Positions 15,817-24,349 of a stretch of 64,000 nt of DNA are shown in pieces. The translations under genes were made by a program, and so were the position numbers. How positions within the stretch are numbered: the stretch's first letter is position 1; the number at the start of each line of letters is the position of its first letter. The stretch comes from Desulfoferula mesophila (GTDB lineage: Bacteria; Desulfobacterota; Desulfarculia; Desulfarculales; Desulfarculaceae): NCBI RefSeq assembly GCF_037076455.1, contig NZ_AP028679.1:2681501-2745500 (forward strand). The letters are read 5' to 3'. Below the pieces are notes generated by a model, which worked only from the letters and a program-made list of their open reading frames with translations, searched no databases and had not been told where the DNA came from.

Positions 15817-17076
15817 CGGGCTGCCACCGCAGTCGGGATAGGTGTAGGTCCCGCCCGCGTAGTTGGTCAGCACTAGGTCATTGCCGTTTTTGCCCACCAC
15901 CGCCTCGGGGTACAGGGCCACCTTGCCGCCGCCGCCGGGCGCGTCGATCACGAAGGTGGGCACCGCATATCCGCTGGTGTGGCCCCTGAGGCCCCTGATG
16001 ATCTCCAGGCCCTTGCTCACCGGGGTGCGGAAGTGGGCCGAGCCGGTGATGGGGTCGCACTGGTACAGGTAGTAGGGGCGCACCCGCATTTTCAACAGCC
16101 CCTGCATGAGTGAACGCATGGTCTCCACCGAGTCGTTGACCCCGGTCAGGAGCACCGTCTGGCTGCCCAGGGGGATGCCCGCGTCGGCTAAGCGGGCGCA
16201 AGCCCGGGCCGTCTCGGGGGTCAACTCCGCCGGATGGGTGAAGTGCAGGCTCATGAACAACGGGTGGTAGCGTTTTAGCCGCTTGACTAGGTCGCCGGTT
16301 ATGCGCTGGGGCAGCACCGCCGGGGTCTTGGTGCCCAGGCGCAGCACCTCCACATGGGGAATGCGCCGCAGGCGGCTGAGCAACCACTCCAGCCGGTCGT
16401 CGGCCATGGTCAGTGGGTCGCCGCCGGAGATCAAGACGTCGCGCACCGAGGGCGTGGCCTCGATGTAGGCGATGGCCCGCTCCATGGCCTCGCGACTGTG
16501 CACCGGGCCGTAGGTCTGGTGGCCCACCATGCGCGAGCGGGTGCAATAGCGGCAGTAGGCCGCGCAGAAGCCGGTGGCCAAAAACAGCACCCTGTCGGGG
16601 TAGCGGTGCACCAGCCCGGGCGCGGCCATGTCGTGGTCCTCGACAAGGGGGTCGCCGCTCTCGCCGGGGCCCACCACGCCTTCGAACCAGGTGGGCACCA
16701 TGGTCCGTCGCAGGGGATCGGCCGAGTCGTCCGGATCCATGAGGGACAGATAATAGGGAGTGATGCTCAAAGGCAGCTTGCCGGGGCAGGCGCTAAAGGC
16801 CCGCTTTTCGACCGGGACCAGCTTCAGGTAATGGGACAATTCCGTCAGGCTGGTGACCCGGTTGCGCACCTGCCAGCGCCAGTCGTTCCACAGGCTAATA
16901 GACAGCCTGGGGAAGTGGCGGCGGCGGAAGGCCGTCGTGGAGCGCCCCACAGGGGACGTAACCTGCTCCAGGGCATAGGATTTGGCCGCCGGAACCGCTT
17001 GAAGGCGCAGACCGGTTTCATGCCAGCCTCGGTGGGGAGGCTCCAGTGCATGGGCGCTGGTTTCGCTGTTTTTCAT
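15799..17076 (-). CDS. kamA: Lysine 2,3-aminomutase (KamA family radical SAM/PLP enzyme)
   Basis: The 425-residue protein has the radical SAM cysteines C171, C175 and C178 (FCAAYCRYC), SGGDPL for SAM binding, and the KamA C-terminal block FRTPVSKGLEIIRGLRGHTSGYAVPTF. K385 in the GGGGK motif should hold PLP. D341 (YQCDP) and D378 (VIDAP) match the two aspartates that bind the lysine side-chain amine in clostridial lysine 2,3-aminomutase, which argues for L-lysine to beta-lysine rather than the glutamate mutase variant. It heads an operon with two ATP-grasp ligases and a GNAT. The ATG at 17076 has GAGGG 6 nt upstream. The natural C-terminus ends GTEAC at the first repeat unit. Confidence 0.9.
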   Translation of the reverse strand: MKNSETSAHALEPPHRGWHETGLRLQAVPAAKSYALEQVTSPVGRSTTAFRRRHFPRLSISLWNDWRWQVRNRVTSLTELSHYLKLVPVEKRAFSACPGKLPLSITPYYLSLMDPDDSADPLRRTMVPTWFEGVVGPGESGDPLVEDHDMAAPGLVHRYPDRVLFLATGFCAAYCRYCTRSRMVGHQTYGPVHSREAMERAIAYIEATPSVRDVLISGGDPLTMADDRLEWLLSRLRRIPHVEVLRLGTKTPAVLPQRITGDLVKRLKRYHPLFMSLHFTHPAELTPETARACARLADAGIPLGSQTVLLTGVNDSVETMRSLMQGLLKMRVRPYYLYQCDPITGSAHFRTPVSKGLEIIRGLRGHTSGYAVPTFVIDAPGGGGKVALYPEAVVGKNGNDLVLTNYAGGTYTYPDCGGSPGTEAC

Positions 17077-17480
17077 ACGCAGCCCTCTACTTTATAATTA
17101 TGGTGACACTGCGGCGGAGAAAGCTCCGCCATTTCTGCCCTGCTTGGTTCAACCATTGGCAATATTTAAGGTTTTATAGATGGCATTCACCCACCCATAC
17201 CCTAGCTGGCAATCAAGAGAATCCTGGCCATGGGTCCTCCTTTCCTTGTAGGTGTGAAGGGGACCGTACAAAACACTCGAAGCGTCGAACTAGTTGCCCA
17301 GTGAAAGATCACTTCTCAATGCTCGGTAGGCTTGCCTTGGCGAGGTTGGCCGAAGCTTGACCACAGGCGGCAAGTGGGAGCAAGCGGTGCCCGCTTTGTC
17401 TCTATTAAATTATCCCTTGGATTTCTGGAAACGCACAGATGAGATACAGTTTAAATAATGACTATATTAAATCATCATTA
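17077..17480. other. Intergenic region between kamA and the PAS-LuxR gene
   Basis: About 400 nt without a credible gene. A TATAAT-like stretch just upstream of kamA on the minus strand (around 17088-17100) may be its promoter. I see no operator, RNA gene or terminator that I can support. Confidence 0.4.
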
Positions 17481-18998
17481 TCAAAGCTCGGATAAGCGGG
17501 AGCTCAAGCTGACCTTATGTCCTAATATGCCAATTTTACGACGTATATTGTGCCTATAGGTGGCAACCGTGTCGCCTGATACATTCAACACCTCGGCGAT
17601 CTCCTTGCTCGCCAAACCCTCTCGAATCATCATGGCCACCTGAATCTCTCTAGGCGTGAGGCGGAATTTGGGGGAGTTCAGCCGCTGGGCAAAAGAGGAG
17701 GTGATGTGTTTCAGTTGAGATATCAGCAGCCGCACCGCTCTTTGCTGGTTCTGCTCGAGCCCAGATTCCAGCAGCCCCTGCAGGCGGGGAACAAGGAGCC
17801 GGTGGGTCTGCTGGGTAATGGCGTTTTCCAGCTCTTCCCTGTCTTCTTCGCCCCGGCGCATCAAGACCCGCAAGGCGGTGTTGGCCTCTTCCAATTCCAG
17901 GGTTTTGAATTCCAATTCAGTCTTCTGCTCATGCAACTCCGCCGCCGCCTGTTTGCGCTTTTCCAGCCCATCCCGCAGGGCTTTGTTGGCCTGGGACAGT
18001 TCCAGGGTTCTCCTGTGCACCTCAGCTTCCAGGTTGTCGCGCGAGTCGTGCAAGGCCCGCTCATACATCTTGCGCTCGGTGATGTCACGGCCCACTACCC
18101 AGACACCGGCAACTTTGCCAAAATCAAATTCCGGCTCCAAGATGAAATAGAAAATCAAGTAGTCGCCAGTGCTGGATAGAATCCTTGCTTCCTCGGCTAT
18201 ACCTCCTTTTCCAGCCAGGGCGTTATGTATTACCTTCTTGGCCATACCCAGGTCGTGGGGGTGAAGCAAGTCCCAAAAATTGCGCCCCAACCAATCATCT
18301 CTAGTGAAGCCGGTGATTTTCTCAAAAGCCGGGTTAAGAGAGGCAATGGCCCCATCAGGCAAAAGGGTAAAGATCGCGTCCGGCATAGTCTCTATAAGGC
18401 GGCGATAACGCCCTTGGCTCTGGCTTAGTTGGTTTTCCGCCCGCTTGCGCTCGGTTACATCGACGACGGCCATTCTGATTTGCAGGGGTAGGTCATAATT
18501 AACCAGTTTTGGCGCGCTCTCCACCTGGGCGTGGAATAGGGAACCGTCTTGCCGAATCATTTCGATGGCAAGGGTCTGCTTGCCGCTGTCTCCAGTCCTT
18601 GACTTCAGGAGATCAAGCAAAGCCTTGTGATAGTCTCGGGCTACGAAAAGATAGAGGCTTCGCCCCACCAGGTTGCCGCGCGGCAGGGCCAGCATGTTGG
18701 CTATGGTCAGGTTGGCTTGAAGGATTATTCCCCTGGCATCAGTGCTAAGGTAGCCCACCGGGGCCTGATCATAAAGATCGAAATATTGGTCCCGCGAATC
18801 CTCAAGCTCATTTTGGGTGCGGCGTAACTCCTCGTTCTGGATCTCCAGCTCTATCTGATGGACTCGTAGCTCCTGAAGGATAGAGGGAAAGTTTTCCGAT
18901 CTCAGTTCGGAGTCGTCAGAAGGGCTTACTTGCAAGCGCTCCTTAGCGATCCGACGCAATTCTTGCGATTCGGTTGGGTCCCGGGTGGGCTTTTTCAT
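17481..18998 (-). CDS. PAS-domain regulator with LuxR-type C-terminal HTH
   Basis: The 505-residue protein has an N-terminal coiled helix (about 30-70), a PAS domain (YFDLYDQAPVGYLSTDARGII), a second PAS/PAC pair (RRLIETMPDAIFTLLPDGAI and VAGVWVVGRDITERK), a long coiled coil (about 310-400) and a LuxR/FixJ DNA-binding domain at the end (LTPREIQVAMMIREGLASKEIAEVL then TVATYRHNIRRKIG). There is no histidine-kinase or receiver domain, so it is probably a one-component sensor-regulator responding to a small molecule or redox state through PAS. It lies inside the island beside the kamA operon, divergent from nothing close, and may regulate island cargo. Confidence 0.82.
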   Translation of the reverse strand: MKKPTRDPTESQELRRIAKERLQVSPSDDSELRSENFPSILQELRVHQIELEIQNEELRRTQNELEDSRDQYFDLYDQAPVGYLSTDARGIILQANLTIANMLALPRGNLVGRSLYLFVARDYHKALLDLLKSRTGDSGKQTLAIEMIRQDGSLFHAQVESAPKLVNYDLPLQIRMAVVDVTERKRAENQLSQSQGRYRRLIETMPDAIFTLLPDGAIASLNPAFEKITGFTRDDWLGRNFWDLLHPHDLGMAKKVIHNALAGKGGIAEEARILSSTGDYLIFYFILEPEFDFGKVAGVWVVGRDITERKMYERALHDSRDNLEAEVHRRTLELSQANKALRDGLEKRKQAAAELHEQKTELEFKTLELEEANTALRVLMRRGEEDREELENAITQQTHRLLVPRLQGLLESGLEQNQQRAVRLLISQLKHITSSFAQRLNSPKFRLTPREIQVAMMIREGLASKEIAEVLNVSGDTVATYRHNIRRKIGILGHKVSLSSRLSEL

Positions 18999-19494
18999 GG
19001 TTGACTCCGCACCGTCCCTCTCTTTTGCTAACTATTTACACTATCATTATGCTTGAAGGCCGCCGTCCAGGTCATCGGCGCAAACCGGATACTGCGCTAG
19101 GTTCGGTAATTTCGAATGTAAGGAAGGTGTGGCAAGCTACAGGTCGGGTGGCCAACTTAAAGTGCAAGTAATGCTAAGAAAGGTGCACCGCCTGGGTCCC
19201 TCTGCTCCGATTACCTTGTAATACCTCCATTAATTTTCAGTCACGTAACTCCTTGTACAGCACCTCCTGTGGTAGGTTTCGCGGGGCTAAATACCAGACC
19301 TCTTGGCCGGGCCTAGCTTGTGGTGAACCCCATATAGGTTAAGTCCAGTTAATAGCGCCTGCGGCCTCCTCCTTCTACCTGGCACTTTACCCTCTTAAAG
19401 AGGCAACCTAGCAAGTGGATATCTTGATTGATGGCCCCATTAGGGCGCATCTTAAAAAACGGTAACAACGATCACCCGAGGAGAAAAATAGCTA
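18999..19494. other. Intergenic region, about 500 nt, inside the island
   Basis: No credible coding frame. There is an ACCCTCTTAAAGAGG short dyad near 19392-19406 and a good GAGGAG ribosome site just before the HD gene. Nothing else can be supported. Confidence 0.35.
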
Positions 19495-19971
19495 ATGACC
19501 CATAAGGACACACAGAGTGATCATCAACCAGCCCTCCTGGAGCGGGCCCTTGAGATCGCCGTCCAAGCCCACCTGGGCCAACGCGACAAGGCCGGCGCGC
19601 CATACCTGTTTCATCCGGTGAAGCTCGCGTTACAGGCTGAATCGGAAGAGGCCATGATCGTGGCCCTGCTCCATGACGTGGTTGAGGACGCTGATGAGGA
19701 GTGGAGCTTTGAGGACCTTAGGGAAGAGGGCTTTACTCCAACGGTCGTGGAGGCCCTGAGGTGCCTCACCAAGGCGGATGACGAACACGGAACCGACGCT
19801 GGCTATGCAAAGTTCATCCAGCGGATCAAAGGCAACAAGCTGGCCCGGCGGGTCAAGCTGCTCGACCTGGCGGACAACATGAATTTGCTCAGGCTTGAGA
19901 CCCTGAGCGAGAAGGACTTGTCGCGTCAGGCCAAATATCATCGAGCCTGGCAGGAGCTTCAAGGGGATTAA
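19495..19971 (+). CDS. HD-domain hydrolase, small alarmone hydrolase/Mesh1-like
   Basis: The 158-residue protein matches the stand-alone HD domain of SpoT/Mesh1 proteins: ALEIAVQAHLGQRDKAGAPYLFHPVKLAL, ALLHDVVEDADEEWSFEDLREEGF and a late LLDLADNMNLLRL. The H...HD...D residues would bind manganese. Related enzymes hydrolyse (p)ppGpp 3'-pyrophosphate, and similar genes are frequent on phages and integrative elements. It has no synthetase, TGS or ACT domain. An effect on host alarmone level is inference. The ATG at 19495 follows an AGGAGAAAAATAGCTA leader. Confidence 0.78.
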   Translation: MTHKDTQSDHQPALLERALEIAVQAHLGQRDKAGAPYLFHPVKLALQAESEEAMIVALLHDVVEDADEEWSFEDLREEGFTPTVVEALRCLTKADDEHGTDAGYAKFIQRIKGNKLARRVKLLDLADNMNLLRLETLSEKDLSRQAKYHRAWQELQGD

Positions 19972-20071
19972 CCACTAACAGCGCGGCTAGGCGTAGCTGG
20001 CCGAAAACCGGGCTCCCGCGCCCGGCCGCCGCGCTCACTCTACAACCGCGGGCACCTTGCGGGAGGTGATC

Positions 20072-21010
20072 ATGGCCAAAGGAAAAAGATCGGGATTTGT
20101 GCGCGGGGCCCATCAAGATGAGGAAGAGCGCATCAAGGCGACCTTGGACTGCTTCGAGGCAAGAGGGATTACCCTGGCACCCGATACGGAAAATAAATTT
20201 ATAATCTGCCTTGAAAGATATTTTTGGGAACGTCATTTTGAGGGCGATCGCCCAAGTCTGGACCAGGTCAAAAAGCAACTCCGTAGGGCGCGCAAAGCCG
20301 CTGTTGAATTTCGGGAAGCGCTTGACGGCCTGGATCAGTGGACGTTTTCCGCAGTCAAACGGTTGCAGGTGGTAGACACCTCTGATCGCGACCGCAAGGG
20401 GCAAACGATCATAGAAAATCTGGTGTCGCGAGGTGGCCTGAAGAGGGGCCGCCCTGGCAAAAAACCCACCGGCGTTTACCGCCACACGACCGAGGACGAG
20501 TGTAGCCAGCTATCCAGCAGGCACCCAGGGCTGATCAAAAAGGACGGGCGGATACACTTGGAGGCCGCGGCCAAGTCACATGAAATGCACCCCCGAGAAT
20601 TCCTTGCCCTGCTGTTAGAGACCCGCCCCCTGGAAGGTGGGCCGATGCTTCTTTGGGGTGAGGAAGATTTTAGGATTATCTCCCAGCTCCTGGGGAGACA
20701 CCATGCAGATGTTTGGGCTACAGCAACGTCCATTGCCCTTGAGCAACTACCTGCACGGGGTAAGACCCGCAGGCCGAGGACCGAGAGGAACTTAATTTTA
20801 TGTATTGCTGATGCTTGGTTTGCCTCCAAGGGGACAAAGCCGACAGCGGCGCATGAAGCCCCCCACGGGCCCTTTACCTCGCTTTGCCAAAACGTCTTTT
20901 TGGTTGTTGGCGCGAGTCCAATTCAAAGTGATACCGCCTTAGCACTATCCATTAGCCGAGCCCTAAAAGATTGGGCCCCACCTTCAGGCCACCAAACAGG
21001 ATCACATTAG
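20072..21010 (+). CDS. Island hypothetical protein
   Basis: The 312-residue soluble protein starts at an ATG preceded by GGGAGG. It is charged and helix-rich, with a basic region RGGLKRGRPGKKPTGVYRH near residue 130 and no motif I can assign. Position just before the AlpA-like gene and the replication genes suggests a phage-module protein (DNA binding or regulation), but this is inference from location only. Confidence 0.55.
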   Translation: MAKGKRSGFVRGAHQDEEERIKATLDCFEARGITLAPDTENKFIICLERYFWERHFEGDRPSLDQVKKQLRRARKAAVEFREALDGLDQWTFSAVKRLQVVDTSDRDRKGQTIIENLVSRGGLKRGRPGKKPTGVYRHTTEDECSQLSSRHPGLIKKDGRIHLEAAAKSHEMHPREFLALLLETRPLEGGPMLLWGEEDFRIISQLLGRHHADVWATATSIALEQLPARGKTRRPRTERNLILCIADAWFASKGTKPTAAHEAPHGPFTSLCQNVFLVVGASPIQSDTALALSISRALKDWAPPSGHQTGSH

Positions 21011-21103
21011 GCGCGCCTAACCGGTGTAATAAGATCCTACCTAGCAGCACCTACCGACCTGTAGCGTTACCTCCAGGTGATCAAATTTTTCTGGGAGTAC
21101 GTT

Positions 21104-21322
21104 ATGTCGCAGTTCAGCCGGCTTTTAACCACCAAGGCCCTCGCGGATCGCTGGGGCGTCAGCAACCGAAGCTTAGAGGGGCGGCGGCTCCGTGGTGAAG
21201 GCCCTCCTTTCGTTAAAATTGGGGCTTCCGTCCGGTATCGCCTAGAAGACGTTGAGGCGTGGTTGGTAGCTCAGACCCGGCAGAGCACCTCGGACCAGGG
21301 GCCCGACCAGGACGCCGCGTAG
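21104..21322 (+). CDS. AlpA/excisionase-like winged-HTH regulator
   Basis: The 72-residue protein fits the MerR-like HTH_17 family used by AlpA and phage excisionases: LTTKALADRWGVSNRSLEGRRLRGEGPPFVKIGASVRYRLEDVEAWL. It should bind DNA near the attachment sites or the element's own promoters to control excision and replication. I chose the ATG at 21104 because GGGAG lies upstream and the conserved domain begins soon after. The next gene starts 8 nt downstream, so they are probably cotranscribed. Confidence 0.82.
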   Translation: MSQFSRLLTTKALADRWGVSNRSLEGRRLRGEGPPFVKIGASVRYRLEDVEAWLVAQTRQSTSDQGPDQDAA

Positions 21323-21330
21323 GCCGCCCC

Positions 21331-22206
21331 ATGGGTAATAGCGATATTCGCCTGCAGCTCAGCTTCCGGCACCACCCCAAGATCAAGAAGCTGGAGCGCC
21401 GCCTGGGCAAGCCCGCCGTCCTTGGCTTGGTCTACCTGTTTATGCACACCGCGGAGAACAAACCAGACGGCCAGCTCACCGGCATGAGTGCCGAGGACGT
21501 GGCGCTCGCCGCCGATTGGGAACGCGAGCCCGAGGAGTTTATGGGAGCCCTGGTCGAGCTGCGGATCCTGGAGGGAGAGCCCGGTAATTATTCCATCCAC
21601 GATTGGGCGGAGCATCAACCCTGGGTCGCCGGGGCGCCCGAGCGGTCTGCTAAGGCCAAAAAGGCGGCCCAGGTACGCTGGGACAAGTCCAAAGAGACCC
21701 CGCCCGATGCTCGGAGCATGCTACCAGCATGCGGCGAGCATGCTAACAAGATGCGGGTAGCATCGTTTAGCAATGCCCCATCTCCATCTCCATCTCCATC
21801 TCCATCTCCATCTCCAACTCCCTCCCAACAATATAAGTCAGGTTTGCTTGATGAGGAGTTCAAGCAGTTCTGGAAAGCCTGCCCCCATGAGATGCGCCGA
21901 TCTGCCTCCAAGGCAAAAGCCAAAGAGTCCTACGTCAAGGCCCGCACCGGGAAGCTGAAGGAACAAAAGGGTCAACCAGCTACCCATCAGGCCATCGCGG
22001 ACGGCCTCGGCAAGGCCAAGGCCCTATGGGCCATGCGTGGATCCGTTGATGAGTTCATTCCCAACCCGCCTATGGCCACCACCTGGTTAAACCGGCTCGG
22101 GTGGGAGGACGATTATCGGCTCAAGGAGCCCCCGCCGCCGGAGGTTTTAGCGAAAGCCAAGGACAACCCCTACCTAGCCTTGGCCGCGGGGGGCGGCGAT
22201 GAGTAG
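21331..22206 (+). CDS. Phage-type replication initiation protein
   Basis: The 291-residue protein has an N-terminal winged-helix-like domain (LQLSFRHHPKIKKLERRLGKPAVLGLVYLFMHTAENKPDG) like that found in DnaD/O-type phage replication proteins. A Ser-Pro linker (about 148-162) comes from a hexanucleotide repeat in the DNA, and a basic C-terminal domain (FKQFWKACPHEMRRSASKAKAKESYVKAR) follows. It would bind the element origin and load the DnaB helicase encoded next. It overlaps the helicase start by 8 nt. The ATG at 21331 lacks a strong ribosome site and may depend on coupling with the AlpA gene. Confidence 0.68.
   Translation: MGNSDIRLQLSFRHHPKIKKLERRLGKPAVLGLVYLFMHTAENKPDGQLTGMSAEDVALAADWEREPEEFMGALVELRILEGEPGNYSIHDWAEHQPWVAGAPERSAKAKKAAQVRWDKSKETPPDARSMLPACGEHANKMRVASFSNAPSPSPSPSPSPSPTPSQQYKSGLLDEEFKQFWKACPHEMRRSASKAKAKESYVKARTGKLKEQKGQPATHQAIADGLGKAKALWAMRGSVDEFIPNPPMATTWLNRLGWEDDYRLKEPPPPEVLAKAKDNPYLALAAGGGDE
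21779..21817. repeat. Hexanucleotide (ATCTCC)n microsatellite in the replication gene
   Basis: Six consecutive ATCTCC units followed by an ATCTCCA variant encode an alternating Ser-Pro linker. Being a multiple of three, copy-number changes would alter linker length without shifting frame. Confidence 0.85.
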
Positions 22207-23512
22207 GGCAAGCCAGCCGCCTCAAGATCTGGCCGCGGAGCGGGGCGTCCTGGGCGGGATTCTGATCCACGGCGATGAGGTCCTGGCCCAGGTGGCCGAC
22301 CAGCTCAAGCCCGGCGACTTATACGACCGCCGCCATGGCTTCATCTACGAGGCCATGCTGGCACTGTATGAGCGCAACCAGCCGGTGGACGAGATCACCC
22401 TCACCTCCCGCTTAGCCGACGAGGGCCGCCTGGAGGCGGTGGGAGGACCGGCCTACCTCGCGGAGCTGGCCGACATCATGCTGGCCCCGGCCCATGTGGA
22501 GCACTACGCGGCCCAGGTCCGGGAGAAGGCCGAGGCCCGGGCCTTCATCGCGGCGGCCTACAAGGGCATAGAGCTTGTCCAGAAGGCCAACGGCGACCTG
22601 TCGGAGGTCCTGGAGCAGGCCGAGGCGGGGATATTCGCCGCCAACAAGCGCGGATCCGCCGGCGGACCTGCACCCCTCGGCCAGGGGCTCAAGGCCCTTT
22701 TGGAGGAGATGGGGACGCGAAAAAAGCCCGGAATCCCAACCGGCTTTCCCTCCCTTGATCGGCTAACCCTGGGCCTGCACCCTGGGGACCTGGCCGTGGT
22801 CGCCGGGCGCCCGGGCATGGGCAAAAGCGCCTTTGCCGTCCAGGTAGCCCGCAACATCGCCGCCGACGGCATGCCGGTGGTGGTGTTCAGCCTCGAAATG
22901 AGCAGGGAGCAGCTGCAACAGCGGCTTTTGGCCGGCGAGGCTGGTGTGGCTTTCCAGAAAATCCGGGCCCAACAGCTGTATGGGGAGCATTGGTCTTTGA
23001 TCACCAAGGCGGCCGAGGTCCTGCACGCCTTGCCCCTGCTCATAGACGATTCCCCGGCCTTGAGCGTTCTACAGATCAGGTCCAGGGCCCGCAGGGTGGC
23101 CGCTAAGGGCCGGCTGGGCCTGGTGGTGGTGGACTATCTGCAGCTCGCCCGGGCCCCCAAAGCTAAGGAAGCCAAACGCGAGGAGGAAGTGGCCGAGGTG
23201 TCCCGTTCCCTCAAGGCCCTGGCCAAGGAGCTTCATTGCCCGGTCATGGCCCTCAGCCAACTCAACCGAAAGGTGGAGGAGCGGAGCGACAAGGATAAGC
23301 GACCAAGGCTCAGCGACCTGCGGGAATCGGGGGCCATCGAGCAGGACGCGGACCTCATCGCCTTCATCTACCGGCCCGGGGTTTACACCAAGGACAAGAG
23401 CGACCAGTCGGCGGAGATCATCGTGGAGAAGCAGCGGAACGGGCCGACAGACACCGCTCACCTGCTTTTTGAGGGGCCTTACGTCCGCTTTACGGAGGGA
23501 TCTCATGGATGA
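22199..23512 (+). CDS. dnaB: Replicative DNA helicase, DnaB family (phage-type)
   Basis: The 437-residue protein has the DnaB N-terminal domain (ERGVLGGILIHGDEVL, PVDEITLTSRLADEGRLEAVGG) and a RecA-like C-terminal ATPase with Walker A GRPGMGKS (203-210), FSLEMSREQLQQRLL, Walker B VVVDYLQL, the ALSQLNRKVEER sensor and SDLRESGAIEQDADLIAFIYRP. It is a hexameric 5'-3' helicase that would unwind the element's own origin. It is slightly shorter than chromosomal DnaB and lies between the initiator-like gene and small phage genes, so it is the element's own helicase. Confidence 0.93.
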   Translation: MSRASQPPQDLAAERGVLGGILIHGDEVLAQVADQLKPGDLYDRRHGFIYEAMLALYERNQPVDEITLTSRLADEGRLEAVGGPAYLAELADIMLAPAHVEHYAAQVREKAEARAFIAAAYKGIELVQKANGDLSEVLEQAEAGIFAANKRGSAGGPAPLGQGLKALLEEMGTRKKPGIPTGFPSLDRLTLGLHPGDLAVVAGRPGMGKSAFAVQVARNIAADGMPVVVFSLEMSREQLQQRLLAGEAGVAFQKIRAQQLYGEHWSLITKAAEVLHALPLLIDDSPALSVLQIRSRARRVAAKGRLGLVVVDYLQLARAPKAKEAKREEEVAEVSRSLKALAKELHCPVMALSQLNRKVEERSDKDKRPRLSDLRESGAIEQDADLIAFIYRPGVYTKDKSDQSAEIIVEKQRNGPTDTAHLLFEGPYVRFTEGSHG

Positions 23513-23660
23513 CAAGCAGGCGCGGTTGAGGGAGCTCCGGGACCAAGCCCGCATGTACTACAGGGCGACCCTCAAGGGTTTATGGAGCCTCGATTTTACC
23601 ATTACGGAACACTTAGCGTGGATAGAGCAGGAAATGGCCATGGTCGAGGCCAAGGGCTAA
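23505..23660 (+). CDS. Small phage-type hypothetical protein
   Basis: A 51-residue charged helical protein (MDDKQARLRELRDQARMYYRATLKGLWSLDF...) starts at an ATG with GGAGGG 6 nt upstream and overlaps the helicase stop. Overlap and ribosome site support it as real. Function is unknown. Confidence 0.6.
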   Translation: MDDKQARLRELRDQARMYYRATLKGLWSLDFTITEHLAWIEQEMAMVEAKG

Positions 23661-23771
23661 GGCTCGCTGTTCCCTCCACATGGTGGGGCCTAGATACATG
23701 CCGCCCGTGATCAGCATCGACAGCCGCGAGCGGCGGCAAGAGATTCGCCACCATGGAAAGGAGTGCTTGAT

Positions 23772-24305
23772 TTGTCCCTGACCGCCAAGCAAAAGGTTTT
23801 CATCCAGGAGTATCTCCAAGATCTGAACGCCACCCAGGCCGCCATCAGGGCCGGGTACAGCCCTAAAACGGCCAAGGAGATCGGCGCGGAGAACCTAACA
23901 AAACCTCACGTCGCGGCGGCGATTAAGAAGGCCGTGGACGAGCGAGCCGAAAAGCTGGAGATCAGCGCGGAGCAGGTGGTGACCGACCTGGCAAAGGTGG
24001 CGTTCGCCAAGATGGACGATTACTGCACCTGGGGGCCCGATGGTGTCCGGTTGCATCCCTCCCAGGCCCTGCCCGGGGGCGCCAGCGTCGCGGTGATCAA
24101 GGTCAAGGAGCGGCGGGTGGTCACCGGCGGAGAGAACCCCACCGAGACGGTCACCACCGAGTTCCAACTGTGCGACAAGCTCCGGGCATTGGAGCTGTTG
24201 GGCAAGCACATTGGCATGTTCAAGGACGGCCCGCCGGTGGTCCAGGTCAGCCTGGCCGAGGTCCTGGACATGCTGGACGGCAATAAAAGCTCTGTGGCCG
24301 CCTGA
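23772..24305 (+). CDS. terS: Phage small terminase subunit (TerS)
   Basis: The 177-residue protein begins MSLTAKQKVFIQEYLQDLNATQAAIRAGYSPKTAKEIGAENL, the classic terminase_2 (TerS) signature with an HTH that recognises the pac site; the rest (ISAEQVVTDLAKVAFAKMDDYCTWGPDG) is the common oligomerisation/C-terminal part. I chose the TTG at 23772 because AAAGGAG lies 8 nt upstream. There is no large terminase, portal or capsid gene after it. A lone TerS is how SaPI-type satellites redirect helper phage packaging; it may also be all that remains of a packaging module. Confidence 0.85.
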   Translation: MSLTAKQKVFIQEYLQDLNATQAAIRAGYSPKTAKEIGAENLTKPHVAAAIKKAVDERAEKLEISAEQVVTDLAKVAFAKMDDYCTWGPDGVRLHPSQALPGGASVAVIKVKERRVVTGGENPTETVTTEFQLCDKLRALELLGKHIGMFKDGPPVVQVSLAEVLDMLDGNKSSVAA

Positions 24306-24349
24306 GCGCCTCCAAGCCGGGCTTTTGGGTTATAATGGGGATAGGAACC

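Noticed and set aside
15735-15989. Plus-strand frame over the 18-bp repeats encoding CPSRPPCPSRPP
   Set aside because: It is the antisense reading of the kamA 3' repeats and has no ribosome site or homology.
21777-21825. Short CRISPR-like array
   Set aside because: It is a simple hexanucleotide repeat inside a coding frame with no spacers; no CRISPR array or cas gene was seen anywhere in the window.
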